Shown here piece after piece: positions 23,258 through 31,043 of a stretch of 42,618 bases of DNA (position 1 is its first letter; the number at the start of each line of letters is the position of its first letter). A model generated the notes under the pieces. It saw only the letters and a list, made by a program, of their open reading frames with translations, did not search any database and was not told where the DNA came from. Position numbers and translations under genes: made by a program. This DNA comes from Lentisphaerae bacterium GWF2_50_93 (GTDB lineage Bacteria > Verrucomicrobiota > Lentisphaeria > Victivallales > GWF2-50-93): assembly GCA_001804815.1 (NCBI GenBank), contig MHBI01000008.1:1-42618 (forward strand), given 5' to 3'.

Positions 23258-24635
23258 AATTTTTCTTCAGGCAGTTCCTGAACACATCCCTTAGCGTGAC
23301 GCCGGTGTCGGTGGCATGGCAAGCTGGATCTTTTGCGAAGTTCGCAAGGGATCTGATGCGTCCGCCGGCACCGGCGAGAAGGTAGCTGCTGAGGGCAATG
23401 GTTTTCCGCCCGGCAGGCGAGAGCCTGTCATTTTTCACCAAGTCAAACCTTGTCCCATCCTTGAGCCTTGCAGCCTCTTCCTGTATGAGCCTCAAATCCT
23501 CATCAGTCAGATCGATTGAGCACAGAGTGTCTTCAAAAGGAAAAGTCCAGCACAGGTCGTCCTCGGTGAATTTTCCAGGCTTGATGATGCGTTCCTGCGG
23601 CATGATCAGGGCGGAGACTGCTTTAGGGGATAACATGAAATATGCTTCGGCGGTCATTTTATTGAGTTCATCCGCTGAAACTTCATTCTTCAGGAAGATG
23701 ACTTCTCTTCTGGATTCGTCAGACAAGTTGGATAGTAAATTTTCCAACTTATTGGAAAATTTGAAATTCCCAGCCCCGCTTGCAGGAACAGACACCAGCT
23801 GCGACTCAATCTTGACCGTCTTATGTTTCAGCGTGTCCACCTGGGCTTTTATCAGGGAGAATGAGGCGCAGTATGCGTCGGGTTGGGCGAACCAGCTCGA
23901 GACACCTGTGGTTTCACCGGGGGCAGGCTGATGGGTATGGGCGCCAAGGACGAGATCGATCTGCGGATATTTCTCGGCAATCCTGTTCATGTTGAAGTCA
24001 CTTCTGTCTGACTGGAACAGACCCTGGTGTATGGCGAGGATGATCATGTCGCATTTCGATTCCATTACTTCGGGAATGATCTCATCGAGCGGATCGCTGA
24101 ATGTGCTGGAAGTGATGCCGTAAGAGTTTTTGCCCCAGTGCCATTTATCAAGCGAAGGCGAAGTCATGCCTATCACGGCAATCCTGACGCCGTTCTTTTC
24201 AATCACTTTCCAGGATGAGGCTGGTCTTTTGCCGTCCAGATAGAGGTTGGCGGCGATGACATGGGCGGAGCTGGACTTCATTACCTCCAGGAATCGGTCT
24301 GTACCGAAGTCGAAGTCATGGTTTCCCGGGATCCAGACATCGTATTTGAGCTCATTGAGGAAGCTGAGTCCAACAGCGCCGCGGGAGGAGCTTCCTGCGA
24401 ATGAGCCCTGGAGGATGTCACCGCAGTCGACAATGAGGCATTTTCCAGGTCCACCGGAATTGTTCCTCTCGGAATTCAAGGCTGAGGCAAGCTGCCGGAT
24501 ACCTGGAAGGGAGTCGGTTCCGGTACGGGAATGGATGTCGGCAGTCTGGAGAATGGTTATTTTTTTCAGCTCGTCCGCTGGAGCGGACAGCACTGAAAAA
24601 TATAAAACTGATAAAAATATAAATATCCTTTTCAT
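23247..24635 (-). CDS. 5'-nucleotidase/metallophosphatase (UshA-like)
   Basis: A 462-residue secreted enzyme with a signal peptide (about 1-20). The two-metal calcineurin-like domain shows QTADIHSRTG, DCGDILQGS, GNHDFDFG, HQG and GAHTHQP in the usual order. The C-terminal 5'-nucleotidase substrate domain follows, with CWTFPFEDTLCSIDLT and LAGAGGR. Substrates of the family are periplasmic nucleotides or UDP-sugars. ATG at 24635 is taken as start; a TTG four codons upstream is possible. The tail (LRDVFRNCLKKNFPK) ends at a stop provided by a REP foot. A perfect palindrome, AAATTTTCCAA with TTGGAAAATTT (23737-23762), lies in the coding region. Confidence 0.9.
   Translation of the reverse strand: MKRIFIFLSVLYFSVLSAPADELKKITILQTADIHSRTGTDSLPGIRQLASALNSERNNSGGPGKCLIVDCGDILQGSFAGSSSRGAVGLSFLNELKYDVWIPGNHDFDFGTDRFLEVMKSSSAHVIAANLYLDGKRPASSWKVIEKNGVRIAVIGMTSPSLDKWHWGKNSYGITSSTFSDPLDEIIPEVMESKCDMIILAIHQGLFQSDRSDFNMNRIAEKYPQIDLVLGAHTHQPAPGETTGVSSWFAQPDAYCASFSLIKAQVDTLKHKTVKIESQLVSVPASGAGNFKFSNKLENLLSNLSDESRREVIFLKNEVSADELNKMTAEAYFMLSPKAVSALIMPQERIIKPGKFTEDDLCWTFPFEDTLCSIDLTDEDLRLIQEEAARLKDGTRFDLVKNDRLSPAGRKTIALSSYLLAGAGGRIRSLANFAKDPACHATDTGVTLRDVFRNCLKKNFPK
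23737..23762. repeat. AT-flanked palindrome inside the 5'-nucleotidase gene
   Basis: AAATTTTCCAA (23737-23747) pairs perfectly with TTGGAAAATTT (23752-23762) over a four-base loop. It is read in frame (around FKFSNKLENLL). Confidence 0.5.
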
Positions 24636-24728
24636 GCCCCCCTGCAAAGAAAGTTACCAGCGAAAGCAAAAATTAAGCTCAATGCAGGCATAGACAAGCG
24701 GTATAAGAGGATTTTTGCAAATTTATAT

Positions 24729-24758
24729 TTGACTAAATGGAATTTTGTTCAATATTAT
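24729..24758 (+). promoter_or_regulatory. Promoter for the small basic protein
   Basis: TTGACT (24729-24734) and TATTAT (24753-24758) are separated by 18 bp, each one base off the sigma-70 consensus. Transcription would start near 24765, inside the longer reading frame, which supports the start at 24800. Confidence 0.55.
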
Positions 24759-24799
24759 GGGGCTTCACGGATAATCACGTTAACTTTAGGAGTATGAAC

Positions 24800-24958
24800 A
24801 TGGGCGGAAGACATTCAAGCCTGAAAAGCACAGGTAAGATAAGATCAAAGAGGAATGTGCTGAAGAGATTCGAGCGCATTGACATCCTGACCAAGACTGG
24901 GCGTTGGAAAGCCGGGGACAAAGTCCTTGGGATTCCGAAGACCAAGGCCATAGAGTAA
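24800..24958 (+). CDS. Small basic protein conserved in Verrucomicrobiota/Chlamydiae/Lentisphaerota
   Basis: A 52-residue, strongly basic protein: MGGRHSSLKSTG, then RNVLKRFERIDILTKTGRW and KAGDKVLGIPKTK. The pattern 'HRSLK...RNVLKRFERI..L...G.WK.GD.V.GLPKTK' is the one I associate with NCBIfam TIGR04137, a family of short basic proteins restricted to this superphylum and suspected to be ribosome- or RNA-associated. ATG at 24800 is chosen because TAGGAG lies 7 bases before it; ATG at 24794 is too close. It has its own strong promoter and intrinsic terminator, consistent with a well-expressed single gene, and gives the best taxonomic clue in the window. Confidence 0.85.
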   Translation: MGGRHSSLKSTGKIRSKRNVLKRFERIDILTKTGRWKAGDKVLGIPKTKAIE

Positions 24959-24975
24959 AACTGCCAGGAGATTTC

Positions 24976-25013
24976 AAAAGGGATACCGGGTTCATCCGGT
25001 ATCCCTTTTATTT
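24976..25013 (+). terminator. Rho-independent terminator
   Basis: A 14-bp perfect stem (GGGATACCGG core) with a 6-base loop, 24976-25009, runs into TTTTATTTT. It lies 18 bp after the small basic protein gene and is the clearest intrinsic terminator in the window. Confidence 0.9.
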
Positions 25014-25102
25014 TGCACGTGGGCATGTAGATTACGGGTATAATATTTGAGTCTCTCCAGCGTATTATAATTGGTAGTTATATCTCTAAACGGAGGATTT
25101 AC

Positions 25103-25888
25103 ATGAAAACACTGTCTATGATTGCCCTGATATCCGTCTTGTCGTTTGCCGTATCGCAATGGTCGACTGCCAGCACGATCACGTTCAAGGAGAAGGACGG
25201 AAGCACGACGACAATAACAAATGCTGAAATAGTAGCCATCAAGGACGGTTCGGTCGTCATTGAAAAGGATAAGAAAAGACGTTCCTTCCCCCTCAGCAGC
25301 ATTGCCACATACTCCCAGACCGACGCCACTTCAGGCGGAACTGACAAATCGCTGCCAGGCGAATTCAGCGACTACAAGATCACCATAATGGACGTGAAAT
25401 CGCCGGACAAGGATAGGATTTCCGGGACGAGTTCCAAGACCTCGTCTGCAAGTGAAAAGTCTGCGGCCGTTGAAATTGAATATAACCTGACAAGGTTGAA
25501 TCCTGAAATCAAAAGGATAAAGGCCCCCTACGTATATATTTACCTGCTTCTCCCTCCAAGCAATGATTCAGGCGAACGGGAAGTTGTCAGATACTGCTTC
25601 CCTGATGCCGCTAAGCCCAAGGGCAAGGGATATGACGAAGCTGCCATAAAGGAGAAAGTCAACGGATTCGACAGGAGGATAATCGACGAGGGAGAAAGGG
25701 AGCAGAATTTGAGAACCGAGTTGAAGAACATGGGAAGCGAGAAGGTGAAATTCGATCTGAAGGGTATAAGGGGCCGCAGGTTGATCGCCTACCACATTGA
25801 AGTCTGGGGGACTGACTCCATAGTCGCCGAGAAGGACTGGCAGGACTTCGATTCTAACGTATCGAAGAAGTGGTGGGAAAGATACTGA
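25103..25888 (+). CDS. Secreted protein of unknown function (261 aa)
   Basis: A signal peptide (about 1-23) is followed by a small beta domain of the form TITFKEKDGSTTTITNAEIVAIKDGSVVIEKD, which reads like an SH3- or Sm-like barrel that PVC proteins often carry (an instruction-to-strand pattern ending FPLSSIATY). Then come a Ser/Thr-rich linker (about 100-120) and a second beta domain with charged surfaces, ending WQDFDSNVSKKWWERY. No enzyme motif was found. The ribosome site GGAGG, 7 bases before the ATG, is good, and TATAAT motifs occur at 25039 and 25066. The ECF sigma gene follows after 18 bp, so the two may be co-transcribed. Confidence 0.75.
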   Translation: MKTLSMIALISVLSFAVSQWSTASTITFKEKDGSTTTITNAEIVAIKDGSVVIEKDKKRRSFPLSSIATYSQTDATSGGTDKSLPGEFSDYKITIMDVKSPDKDRISGTSSKTSSASEKSAAVEIEYNLTRLNPEIKRIKAPYVYIYLLLPPSNDSGEREVVRYCFPDAAKPKGKGYDEAAIKEKVNGFDRRIIDEGEREQNLRTELKNMGSEKVKFDLKGIRGRRLIAYHIEVWGTDSIVAEKDWQDFDSNVSKKWWERY

Positions 25889-25906
25889 TCCAGCACAATA
25901 ATATTA

Positions 25907-26506
25907 ATGCCCAATGCGTTGTTCAATATGGAAAATGATCCGAAAAGAGAATTGTCCGATTCGGAATTGATCGACAGTTTTCTCAAGGATGAACTATCAG
26001 CATTCGAGGCATTGTATGAGAGATATAGGAAACAGCTCTATTCATATCTGCACAGGCTCCTTCCAGGGCAGCACGCCCTGGTCGACGAGATTTTCCAGCA
26101 GACTTGGATTCGCGTCATCAACCAGCTTTCCGGCTACAGGCACAACCAGAAATTCCTCGCCTGGGTCATCAGGATATCGCATAACCTCGCCATCGACCAT
26201 TTCAGGAGGAACAGGCGCGAGGAGACAAACGACTTCGAAGGAGACAGGAACATCCTGTTCTCCGAGGAAAAATACGAGCCCTGGCGCAAGATCGACAGGG
26301 AGGAGCTGTCAGCAGCCCTCGAAAAATGCATACAGAAGCTTCCTGACGAGCAGCGGGAAGTTTTTCTCCTGCGCCAGGAGGACGTCGGTTTCAAGGAGAT
26401 CGCCAAGATACAGGATTGTTCAATCAACACTGTTCTCGGCAGGATGCAGTACGCCATCAGGAACCTCCAGAAGCAGCTGTCAGAATGGAATTTCAAGAAA
26501 GGGTGA
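25907..26506 (+). CDS. ECF-type RNA polymerase sigma factor
   Basis: A 199-residue sigma-70 family protein of extracytoplasmic-function type. Region 2 spans about 27-105 (ELSAFEALYERYRKQLYSYL, DEIFQQTWIRVINQL, WVIRISHNLAIDHFRR). Region 4 spans about 135-195 (LPDEQREVFLLRQEDVGFKEIA, SINTVLGRMQYAIRNLQKQL). It lacks the region 3 of housekeeping sigmas. The start is uncertain: no clear ribosome site precedes 25907 or the alternative ATG at 25928. The next gene, 6 bp downstream, is a zinc-type anti-sigma factor, the usual pairing. The signal and targets are unknown. Confidence 0.93.
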   Translation: MPNALFNMENDPKRELSDSELIDSFLKDELSAFEALYERYRKQLYSYLHRLLPGQHALVDEIFQQTWIRVINQLSGYRHNQKFLAWVIRISHNLAIDHFRRNRREETNDFEGDRNILFSEEKYEPWRKIDREELSAALEKCIQKLPDEQREVFLLRQEDVGFKEIAKIQDCSINTVLGRMQYAIRNLQKQLSEWNFKKG

Positions 26507-26512
26507 AGCAGC

Positions 26513-26992
26513 ATGAACTGTGAAAAAGCAAGAGAGATGATTCTTTCGAATGATTCCGATGACGCAAGTCTGAGGGAGCATATGGGTTCATGTGCGGAAT
26601 GCCGATGCCTTGCGGCAGAATGGAATTCCCTTGAGGAACTGAAGCCTGTCTCCATTGGACCTCCGCGCATGCTCGACTTCAAGATCAAAGGGGTGGCGGC
26701 AGCCCGCATTGCCGGCAAGAAACACGGGCATCAGGTTCTTATAAGGCGCATCGTAATTTACGCTTCCGCGGCATGCTGCGTCCTGATCACCTGGTCTGCA
26801 CTGAGCTCATTCCATGCTGAACCCAAGGTAGAACAGCACGGCAAGACCTTGAAGAATGCCGACATGGAAAAGGAACTGCTTGTCTTCATGACCGAGCTTG
26901 AAGTCGGCATCCAGAAGATCAACGATGAGCTTTTCCCTGAGAATTCAGAGCCGGAACTTGACATCAACCTGCCAGAGGATATCTCGACATAA
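26513..26992 (+). CDS. Anti-sigma factor with zinc-binding domain
   Basis: A 159-residue membrane protein. The N-terminal anti-sigma domain has the ZAS pattern H23-x3-C27-x2-C30 plus C3. A single transmembrane helix is near residues 81-101 (IVIYASAACCVLITWSALSS). The periplasmic tail is short and acidic, without a recognisable sensor domain. It should hold the upstream ECF sigma factor inactive until a signal releases it. Confidence 0.85.
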   Translation: MNCEKAREMILSNDSDDASLREHMGSCAECRCLAAEWNSLEELKPVSIGPPRMLDFKIKGVAAARIAGKKHGHQVLIRRIVIYASAACCVLITWSALSSFHAEPKVEQHGKTLKNADMEKELLVFMTELEVGIQKINDELFPENSEPELDINLPEDIST

Positions 26993-27073
26993 TGGGACTT
27001 TGAAAGACCGGCTTATCCGCCGAGATTCCACTCCAAAAACGCATATTTGAATACCAGAATTTGATGTGTGCTG

Positions 27074-27127
27074 CCTGTCCCGGCTGGGACAGGATGAGAA
27101 TAGGCAGGGGCTTCAGCCCCTGCCTAC
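27074..27127. repeat. Two REP-like hairpins
   Basis: CCTGTCCC-GGCT-GGGACAGG (27074-27093) is followed by the 12-bp stem TAGGCAGGGGCT / AGCCCCTGCCTA (27101-27126), with CTAC at 27124-27127. The second hairpin reads GTAGGCAGGGGCT on the minus strand and belongs to the GTAG family. Together with the next repeat it fills the 570-bp gap 26993-27562, which has no gene. Confidence 0.75.
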
Positions 27128-27164
27128 TATACGCATTATTCTGGCTCTGTTTTGAATTCTTTAT

Positions 27165-27349
27165 GATGAGTCCTCCAGTCGGAGGACGAATCTTTGGACT
27201 GCGCAGATCATTCTGCGCTTTGGATTCCGCTGGAACCGTGGAGAAAACAACAGCTTTTGCCTTTGCTGAATGCCATGGCGTGACGAACAGCTGTAAAAAC
27301 AAAGCGGTGAATAATCACCGCAGTCCAAAGTCAGGCCGAAGCGCCTGAC
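27165..27349 (+). repeat. Hairpin-chain repeat, copy B
   Basis: Starts GATGAGTCCTCC with the stem GTCCTCC-AGTC-GGAGGAC (27170-27187). GCGCAGA-TCAT-TCTGCGC (27201-27218) and GCGGTGA-ATAA-TCACCGC (27304-27321) follow, and it ends with GTCAGGCCGAAGCGCCTGAC (27330-27349). Spacers of the type CTTTGGA / TCCAAAG are shared with copy A (17295-17450), which lies in opposite orientation. Inner stems differ between the copies but each still pairs. Confidence 0.8.
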
Positions 27350-27562
27350 GTAAAAGAAGAATCGGAGAGCGTGTCGTGGACAGTACAGGAATATGCGTAT
27401 TGTAGACAGAGATATCTTGACCATAGGCTAGATTTCTACGTATTTCATGCGTAAAAGGCAGGAATGATACTCTCAGCATTACTCCCCCCTTTCGTTGCTT
27501 CATATGTTTGTTTTTAATCAGGCATGCAGTATAAATAAGGAAACCGACAAAGGAGAAACTCC

Positions 27563-28306
27563 ATGAAGATCGACATCGGGCGCTGTTTCAGCTACGGATT
27601 TGAGAAGGTCATGGGAAACCCACTGTTCTATATCGGAGGCTTCTTTCTCGTAGCAGGACTTGGCGTCGCAATCAAGCTTATCTCCCAGGGCTTCGGCTTT
27701 ATATTCAACATAATCATCCAAAGCGTCTTCGACATCAGCAAGAAATCCGCCCTCATGCCGGAATACATAGCCACGGTCATCGTCGGTGTCGTCCTTGGAT
27801 TCTTCCTTGCACCATTCCTTGTCGGATATTTCAGGGGCATAAAAAAGGAATATGCAGGCCTGAAGGCCGAACCGCTGGATGTACTGCTGGGTTTTGATGT
27901 ACTCACTCCCAGCGTGGCCAATTACGCGGCAGCGAATATCATATTCATCGCCGGACTCATGTGCTGCTTTATTCCAGGAATCATAGTCGCCCCGCTGCTT
28001 TATCTGACAATCTTCTTCCTAGCCAAAGGTGAAACGATCGGATTCAGCGCCCTGATGAAGGCAATAGATACATTGAAGAAGAATCCCATCCTGATAGTAT
28101 GGAATCTTGTTTTCATGCTTTTCGCAGGCCTTGGAATACTTCTCTGCGTCGTCGGAGTACTTGTGACGGGCCCGATTTCAATCTGCGCCTCGTACATGCT
28201 TTTCCAGCAGGTGACTGGAGAAGGCGAACCGCAGAAGTCTCCAGTAGTCATGCTGGAGGACGAAACGCCTGAAGACAAGGATGACGACGAAGAAAACAAT
28301 AATTAA
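27563..28306 (+). CDS. Polytopic membrane protein (247 aa)
   Basis: About five or six transmembrane helices. The N-terminus MKIDIGRCFSYGFEKVMGNP and the segment PFLVGYFRGIKKEYAG resemble integral membrane proteins of the DUF975/'glycerophosphoryl-phosphodiesterase membrane domain' type, in which a soluble-looking N-terminus precedes repeated helices. The C-terminal tail is strongly acidic (EDETPEDKDDDEEN). Function unknown. AAGGAG, 8 bases before the ATG, supports the start. It is convergent with the beta-CASP RNase gene. Confidence 0.7.
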   Translation: MKIDIGRCFSYGFEKVMGNPLFYIGGFFLVAGLGVAIKLISQGFGFIFNIIIQSVFDISKKSALMPEYIATVIVGVVLGFFLAPFLVGYFRGIKKEYAGLKAEPLDVLLGFDVLTPSVANYAAANIIFIAGLMCCFIPGIIVAPLLYLTIFFLAKGETIGFSALMKAIDTLKKNPILIVWNLVFMLFAGLGILLCVVGVLVTGPISICASYMLFQQVTGEGEPQKSPVVMLEDETPEDKDDDEENNN

Positions 28307-28384
28307 TTGCCGGCTGGACGCCAGCGCTCCATTGATAAGAAACTCTAAGAACGTCCAACATCGAATAAGCATACATATTATTAA

Positions 28385-29785
28385 TCAGTCGTAGAGCGGG
28401 TATTCCTTGCCGGTGTCGACGATCTCGACTTCCTTGACGCCGATTCCGAGCAGATGCCCTTTCATCTTTTCGAGTTCCTCATCCTCACCGTGTACCAGGA
28501 AGACCTTCCTGAGCCTCTTCAGGTCCATGTTCCCCACGAACTGCTTCACGTCATTGTAGTCTGCATGGGCGCTGAACGTGTTTAGTATCTTGACTCTGGC
28601 CTTGAGCTTGTAGAGCTGTCCAAAGATCTTGACCTCGGGCTCTCTTTCCGCGATCCTCCTTCCGAGCGTGTCTTCCGCCATGAATCCCACGACGAGGATG
28701 GTGTTGCGAGGATCCTCGATGTTGTTCTTCAGGTGATGGAGGATTCTTCCGGCTTCGCACATGCCGCTGCTGGAAATAATGATGCAGGGCTCGTCCTTCT
28801 CGTTGAGCCGTTTAGATTCGGCGACATTGGTGATGTAATGGAGGGTTTCAAACCCGAAGGGATTCTTGTCCTGGATAAGGAATTCCTCGCGGACCTGGTC
28901 ATCGAAGCACTCCTGATGGACCCTGAAAATACTGGTCGCATTGAATGCCATGGGGCTGTCGACATAGATATCGATCCTTGGGATCTTCCTGGCGTCGACG
29001 AGCTGGTGCAGGTAATAGATGATGTCCTGGGTCCTTTCAACGGCGAATGCGGGAATGATAATCTTTCCACCGCGCTCGACGGTTTCACGGATGACTTCAC
29101 AGAGCTGTCTGCAGGCATCTTCGATGGGATCGTGGAGCCGGTTGCCGTAGGTGGCCTCGCAGACAAGGTAGTCGGCCGAAGGAATCTGTTCGGGATCACG
29201 GATTATAGGCGTGCCTTTTCTCCCAAGGTCGCCGGTGAAGGCTATCTTGCGCCCCTGCCCGATGTCGATCACCGGCATTGCCGAACCGAGGATATGTCCG
29301 GCATCGTAGAAATTGCATTTGATTGAATCAGCCACGAAAAAGTCGCGGCGGTAGCTTATGGTTATGAACTGTTCGAGGACTTTGAGCACATCCTTGATGC
29401 CGAAGAGCGGCTGGAAGGGCTCCTTCTCCCCGTAAATCTTCTTCTTGCGCATCCACTCGGCGTCTTTTTCCTGGATGTGGGCGGTATCGGCCATGATCAG
29501 CCCGGCAATGTCGCGGGTGGCAGGCGTCGCATATATATTGCCCCTGAATCCACAGGCTGAAAGATAAGGAAGCCGGCAGGAATGATCGCAATGCCCATGC
29601 GTCAGGACCACTGTCTCAATCGTTGCAGGATCAAACAGGAACTGCCTGTTCTTCTGTTCTGCGATCACTCGTTTTCCCTGGAACATGCCGCAGTCGACAA
29701 GCATTTTTACGCCGTCGACTTCGAGCATATGAGTTGAACCGGTAACTTCCCTGTTCGCACCGAAAGAAACAAATTTCACTGACAT
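28385..29785 (-). CDS. Beta-CASP metallo-beta-lactamase RNA hydrolase
   Basis: A 466-residue exo/endonuclease-type enzyme of the CPSF73/Ysh1-like group. The zinc site is H63-x-H65-x-D67-H68 (LTHGHCDH). The beta-CASP insert carries EATYGNR and DSPMAFNATSIF. The C-terminal RMMBL region has FSAHADYNDV and VFLVHGEDEEL. Bacterial members process or degrade RNA; some have other hydrolase activity. No KH domain is visible. It is a single gene between a convergent membrane protein and the dus gene. Confidence 0.93.
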   Translation of the reverse strand: MSVKFVSFGANREVTGSTHMLEVDGVKMLVDCGMFQGKRVIAEQKNRQFLFDPATIETVVLTHGHCDHSCRLPYLSACGFRGNIYATPATRDIAGLIMADTAHIQEKDAEWMRKKKIYGEKEPFQPLFGIKDVLKVLEQFITISYRRDFFVADSIKCNFYDAGHILGSAMPVIDIGQGRKIAFTGDLGRKGTPIIRDPEQIPSADYLVCEATYGNRLHDPIEDACRQLCEVIRETVERGGKIIIPAFAVERTQDIIYYLHQLVDARKIPRIDIYVDSPMAFNATSIFRVHQECFDDQVREEFLIQDKNPFGFETLHYITNVAESKRLNEKDEPCIIISSSGMCEAGRILHHLKNNIEDPRNTILVVGFMAEDTLGRRIAEREPEVKIFGQLYKLKARVKILNTFSAHADYNDVKQFVGNMDLKRLRKVFLVHGEDEELEKMKGHLLGIGVKEVEIVDTGKEYPLYD

Positions 29786-29935
29786 TTATTTTATTCCTTA
29801 TCATTTAAACAGCTAAACAGCATTTGAATTTAAATACTTGTCGAAAAGTAATTTTCAATCCTGAACTTCGCAATAATTCCAGTAAAATTCATAAGGCAGC
29901 CTATTCCAAATCGGCAATCAAAAATCTAAAATGCC

Positions 29936-30937
29936 TCACACCATCAGCCTTCGGGGCGCATCAGGATTCGCCTCGATCCATTTGCCGTATCTGGGGGTCG
30001 GACCGATCCTGACATTGTCAAGGAACGGCTTCAGCTCCTCAAGAGTTTTTATCTTGCAGACGGAATTCCTGAGTTCGCCGGGGTAGCCGCGTCCTTTAAC
30101 ATAATCGATCATGAGCTTGCGCGAAATCCGCACGCCTATCTCCTCGCCGCAGAGTTCCGCCATTTCCGCTACGTGCCTGCCTATTTCATCGGCAAGTCCG
30201 TCCGGAGTCGGAGGATTGAAGTTCCTCCCTTCGCGGATCTCGTCGAATATCCAGGGATTGCCCATGGCGCCGCGGGCGACCATCACGCAGCCGCATCCAG
30301 TCTCGCTCCGCAGGGTTTCACAGGTCGAACTGCTGAAGACACCGCCGTTTGCGATAAGCTGCGTCTTCACATTTCCCCTCACCTCCGCAATGATCCTGGA
30401 CTTCACATCCCCGGAATAGAATTTCGACATGATCCGGCCATGGAGAGTTACCGCAGCAGCACCCGCATCTACGAGCATTTTCACAAGATGGATGGTTGGG
30501 GCAGGATCCTCCTCGTCGAGGATCCTCGTCTTTACAGTCACAGGTATCTGCGAATTTCGCACAATGACCTCAAAGGCCCTGATTGCCTCCTCAGTCCTTT
30601 TCGCCAGGGTGGCACCCTCGCCTTTCCTGGCAACCTTCTTTGCCGGACATCCGAGGTTGAAATCGAGGACATTCACATCATGCTGGCTTATGATCCGGGT
30701 GGCTTTCTTGAGGATCTCATGTTCCGAACCGACAATCTGGACGCCGAGGAAGCTTTCATTCCTGCCGCGATTGAGCATAGCAAGGGTCTTCCCATGTCCG
30801 AATACGAGCGAGCCTGCATCTATCATCTCCGTGAATGCGAAAAGACAGCCATGCCGAATTGCTGAACTCCTGTATGGAAGATCCGTGTAGCCGGCAAGCG
30901 GGGCGAGGATGACGCTGTTGTCAGGATAAATTTTCAT
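29936..30937 (-). CDS. dus: tRNA-dihydrouridine synthase (DusB-type)
   Basis: An FMN enzyme that reduces specific uridines in the D-loop or variable region of tRNA. The FMN-barrel start is LAPLAGYTDLPYR, and the catalytic cysteine is C97 in LDFNLGCPAKKVARKGEGATL. Further family segments are VTLHGRIM and ANGGVFSSSTCE. The 333-residue length fits DusB/Dus. It lies downstream of trmH and the Rh gene on the same strand, with a REP pair in the 102-bp gap before it. Confidence 0.95.
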   Translation of the reverse strand: MKIYPDNSVILAPLAGYTDLPYRSSAIRHGCLFAFTEMIDAGSLVFGHGKTLAMLNRGRNESFLGVQIVGSEHEILKKATRIISQHDVNVLDFNLGCPAKKVARKGEGATLAKRTEEAIRAFEVIVRNSQIPVTVKTRILDEEDPAPTIHLVKMLVDAGAAAVTLHGRIMSKFYSGDVKSRIIAEVRGNVKTQLIANGGVFSSSTCETLRSETGCGCVMVARGAMGNPWIFDEIREGRNFNPPTPDGLADEIGRHVAEMAELCGEEIGVRISRKLMIDYVKGRGYPGELRNSVCKIKTLEELKPFLDNVRIGPTPRYGKWIEANPDAPRRLMV

Positions 30938-30957
30938 ATAGTTTATTTTTCTTGAAA

Positions 30958-31043
30958 GTAGGTACGGGCTTCAGCCTGTATCATTCTTAAAAGGACACGT
31001 AGTACAATAAGACAAGATGGTACAGGCTGAAGCCCGTACCTAC
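30958..31043. repeat. GTAG-foot REP pair (BIME-like); right foot is the trmH stop
   Basis: GTAG at 30958-30961 and CTAC at 31040-31043 enclose two hairpins of the ACGGGCTTCAGCCTGT type facing each other. On the minus strand the right foot reads AAG TAG, ending the trmH-type gene. The stem keeps one G-T wobble at the same position as the copy at 13861. Confidence 0.87.

Noticed and set aside
23161..23385. A 74-codon plus-strand reading frame in the debris region
   Set aside because: It runs through a REP arm into the antisense of the nucleotidase gene and shows no homology or ribosome site.
25039..25071. Two TATAAT boxes before the secreted protein gene as a full promoter
   Set aside because: No -35 box at a suitable distance; the TTGAGT at 25047 is only 13 bp from the second box.
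26964..27348. Overlapping reading frames of 95-112 codons on both strands
   Set aside because: They cover REP hairpins and the hairpin-chain repeat, copy B, without ribosome sites or family similarity.
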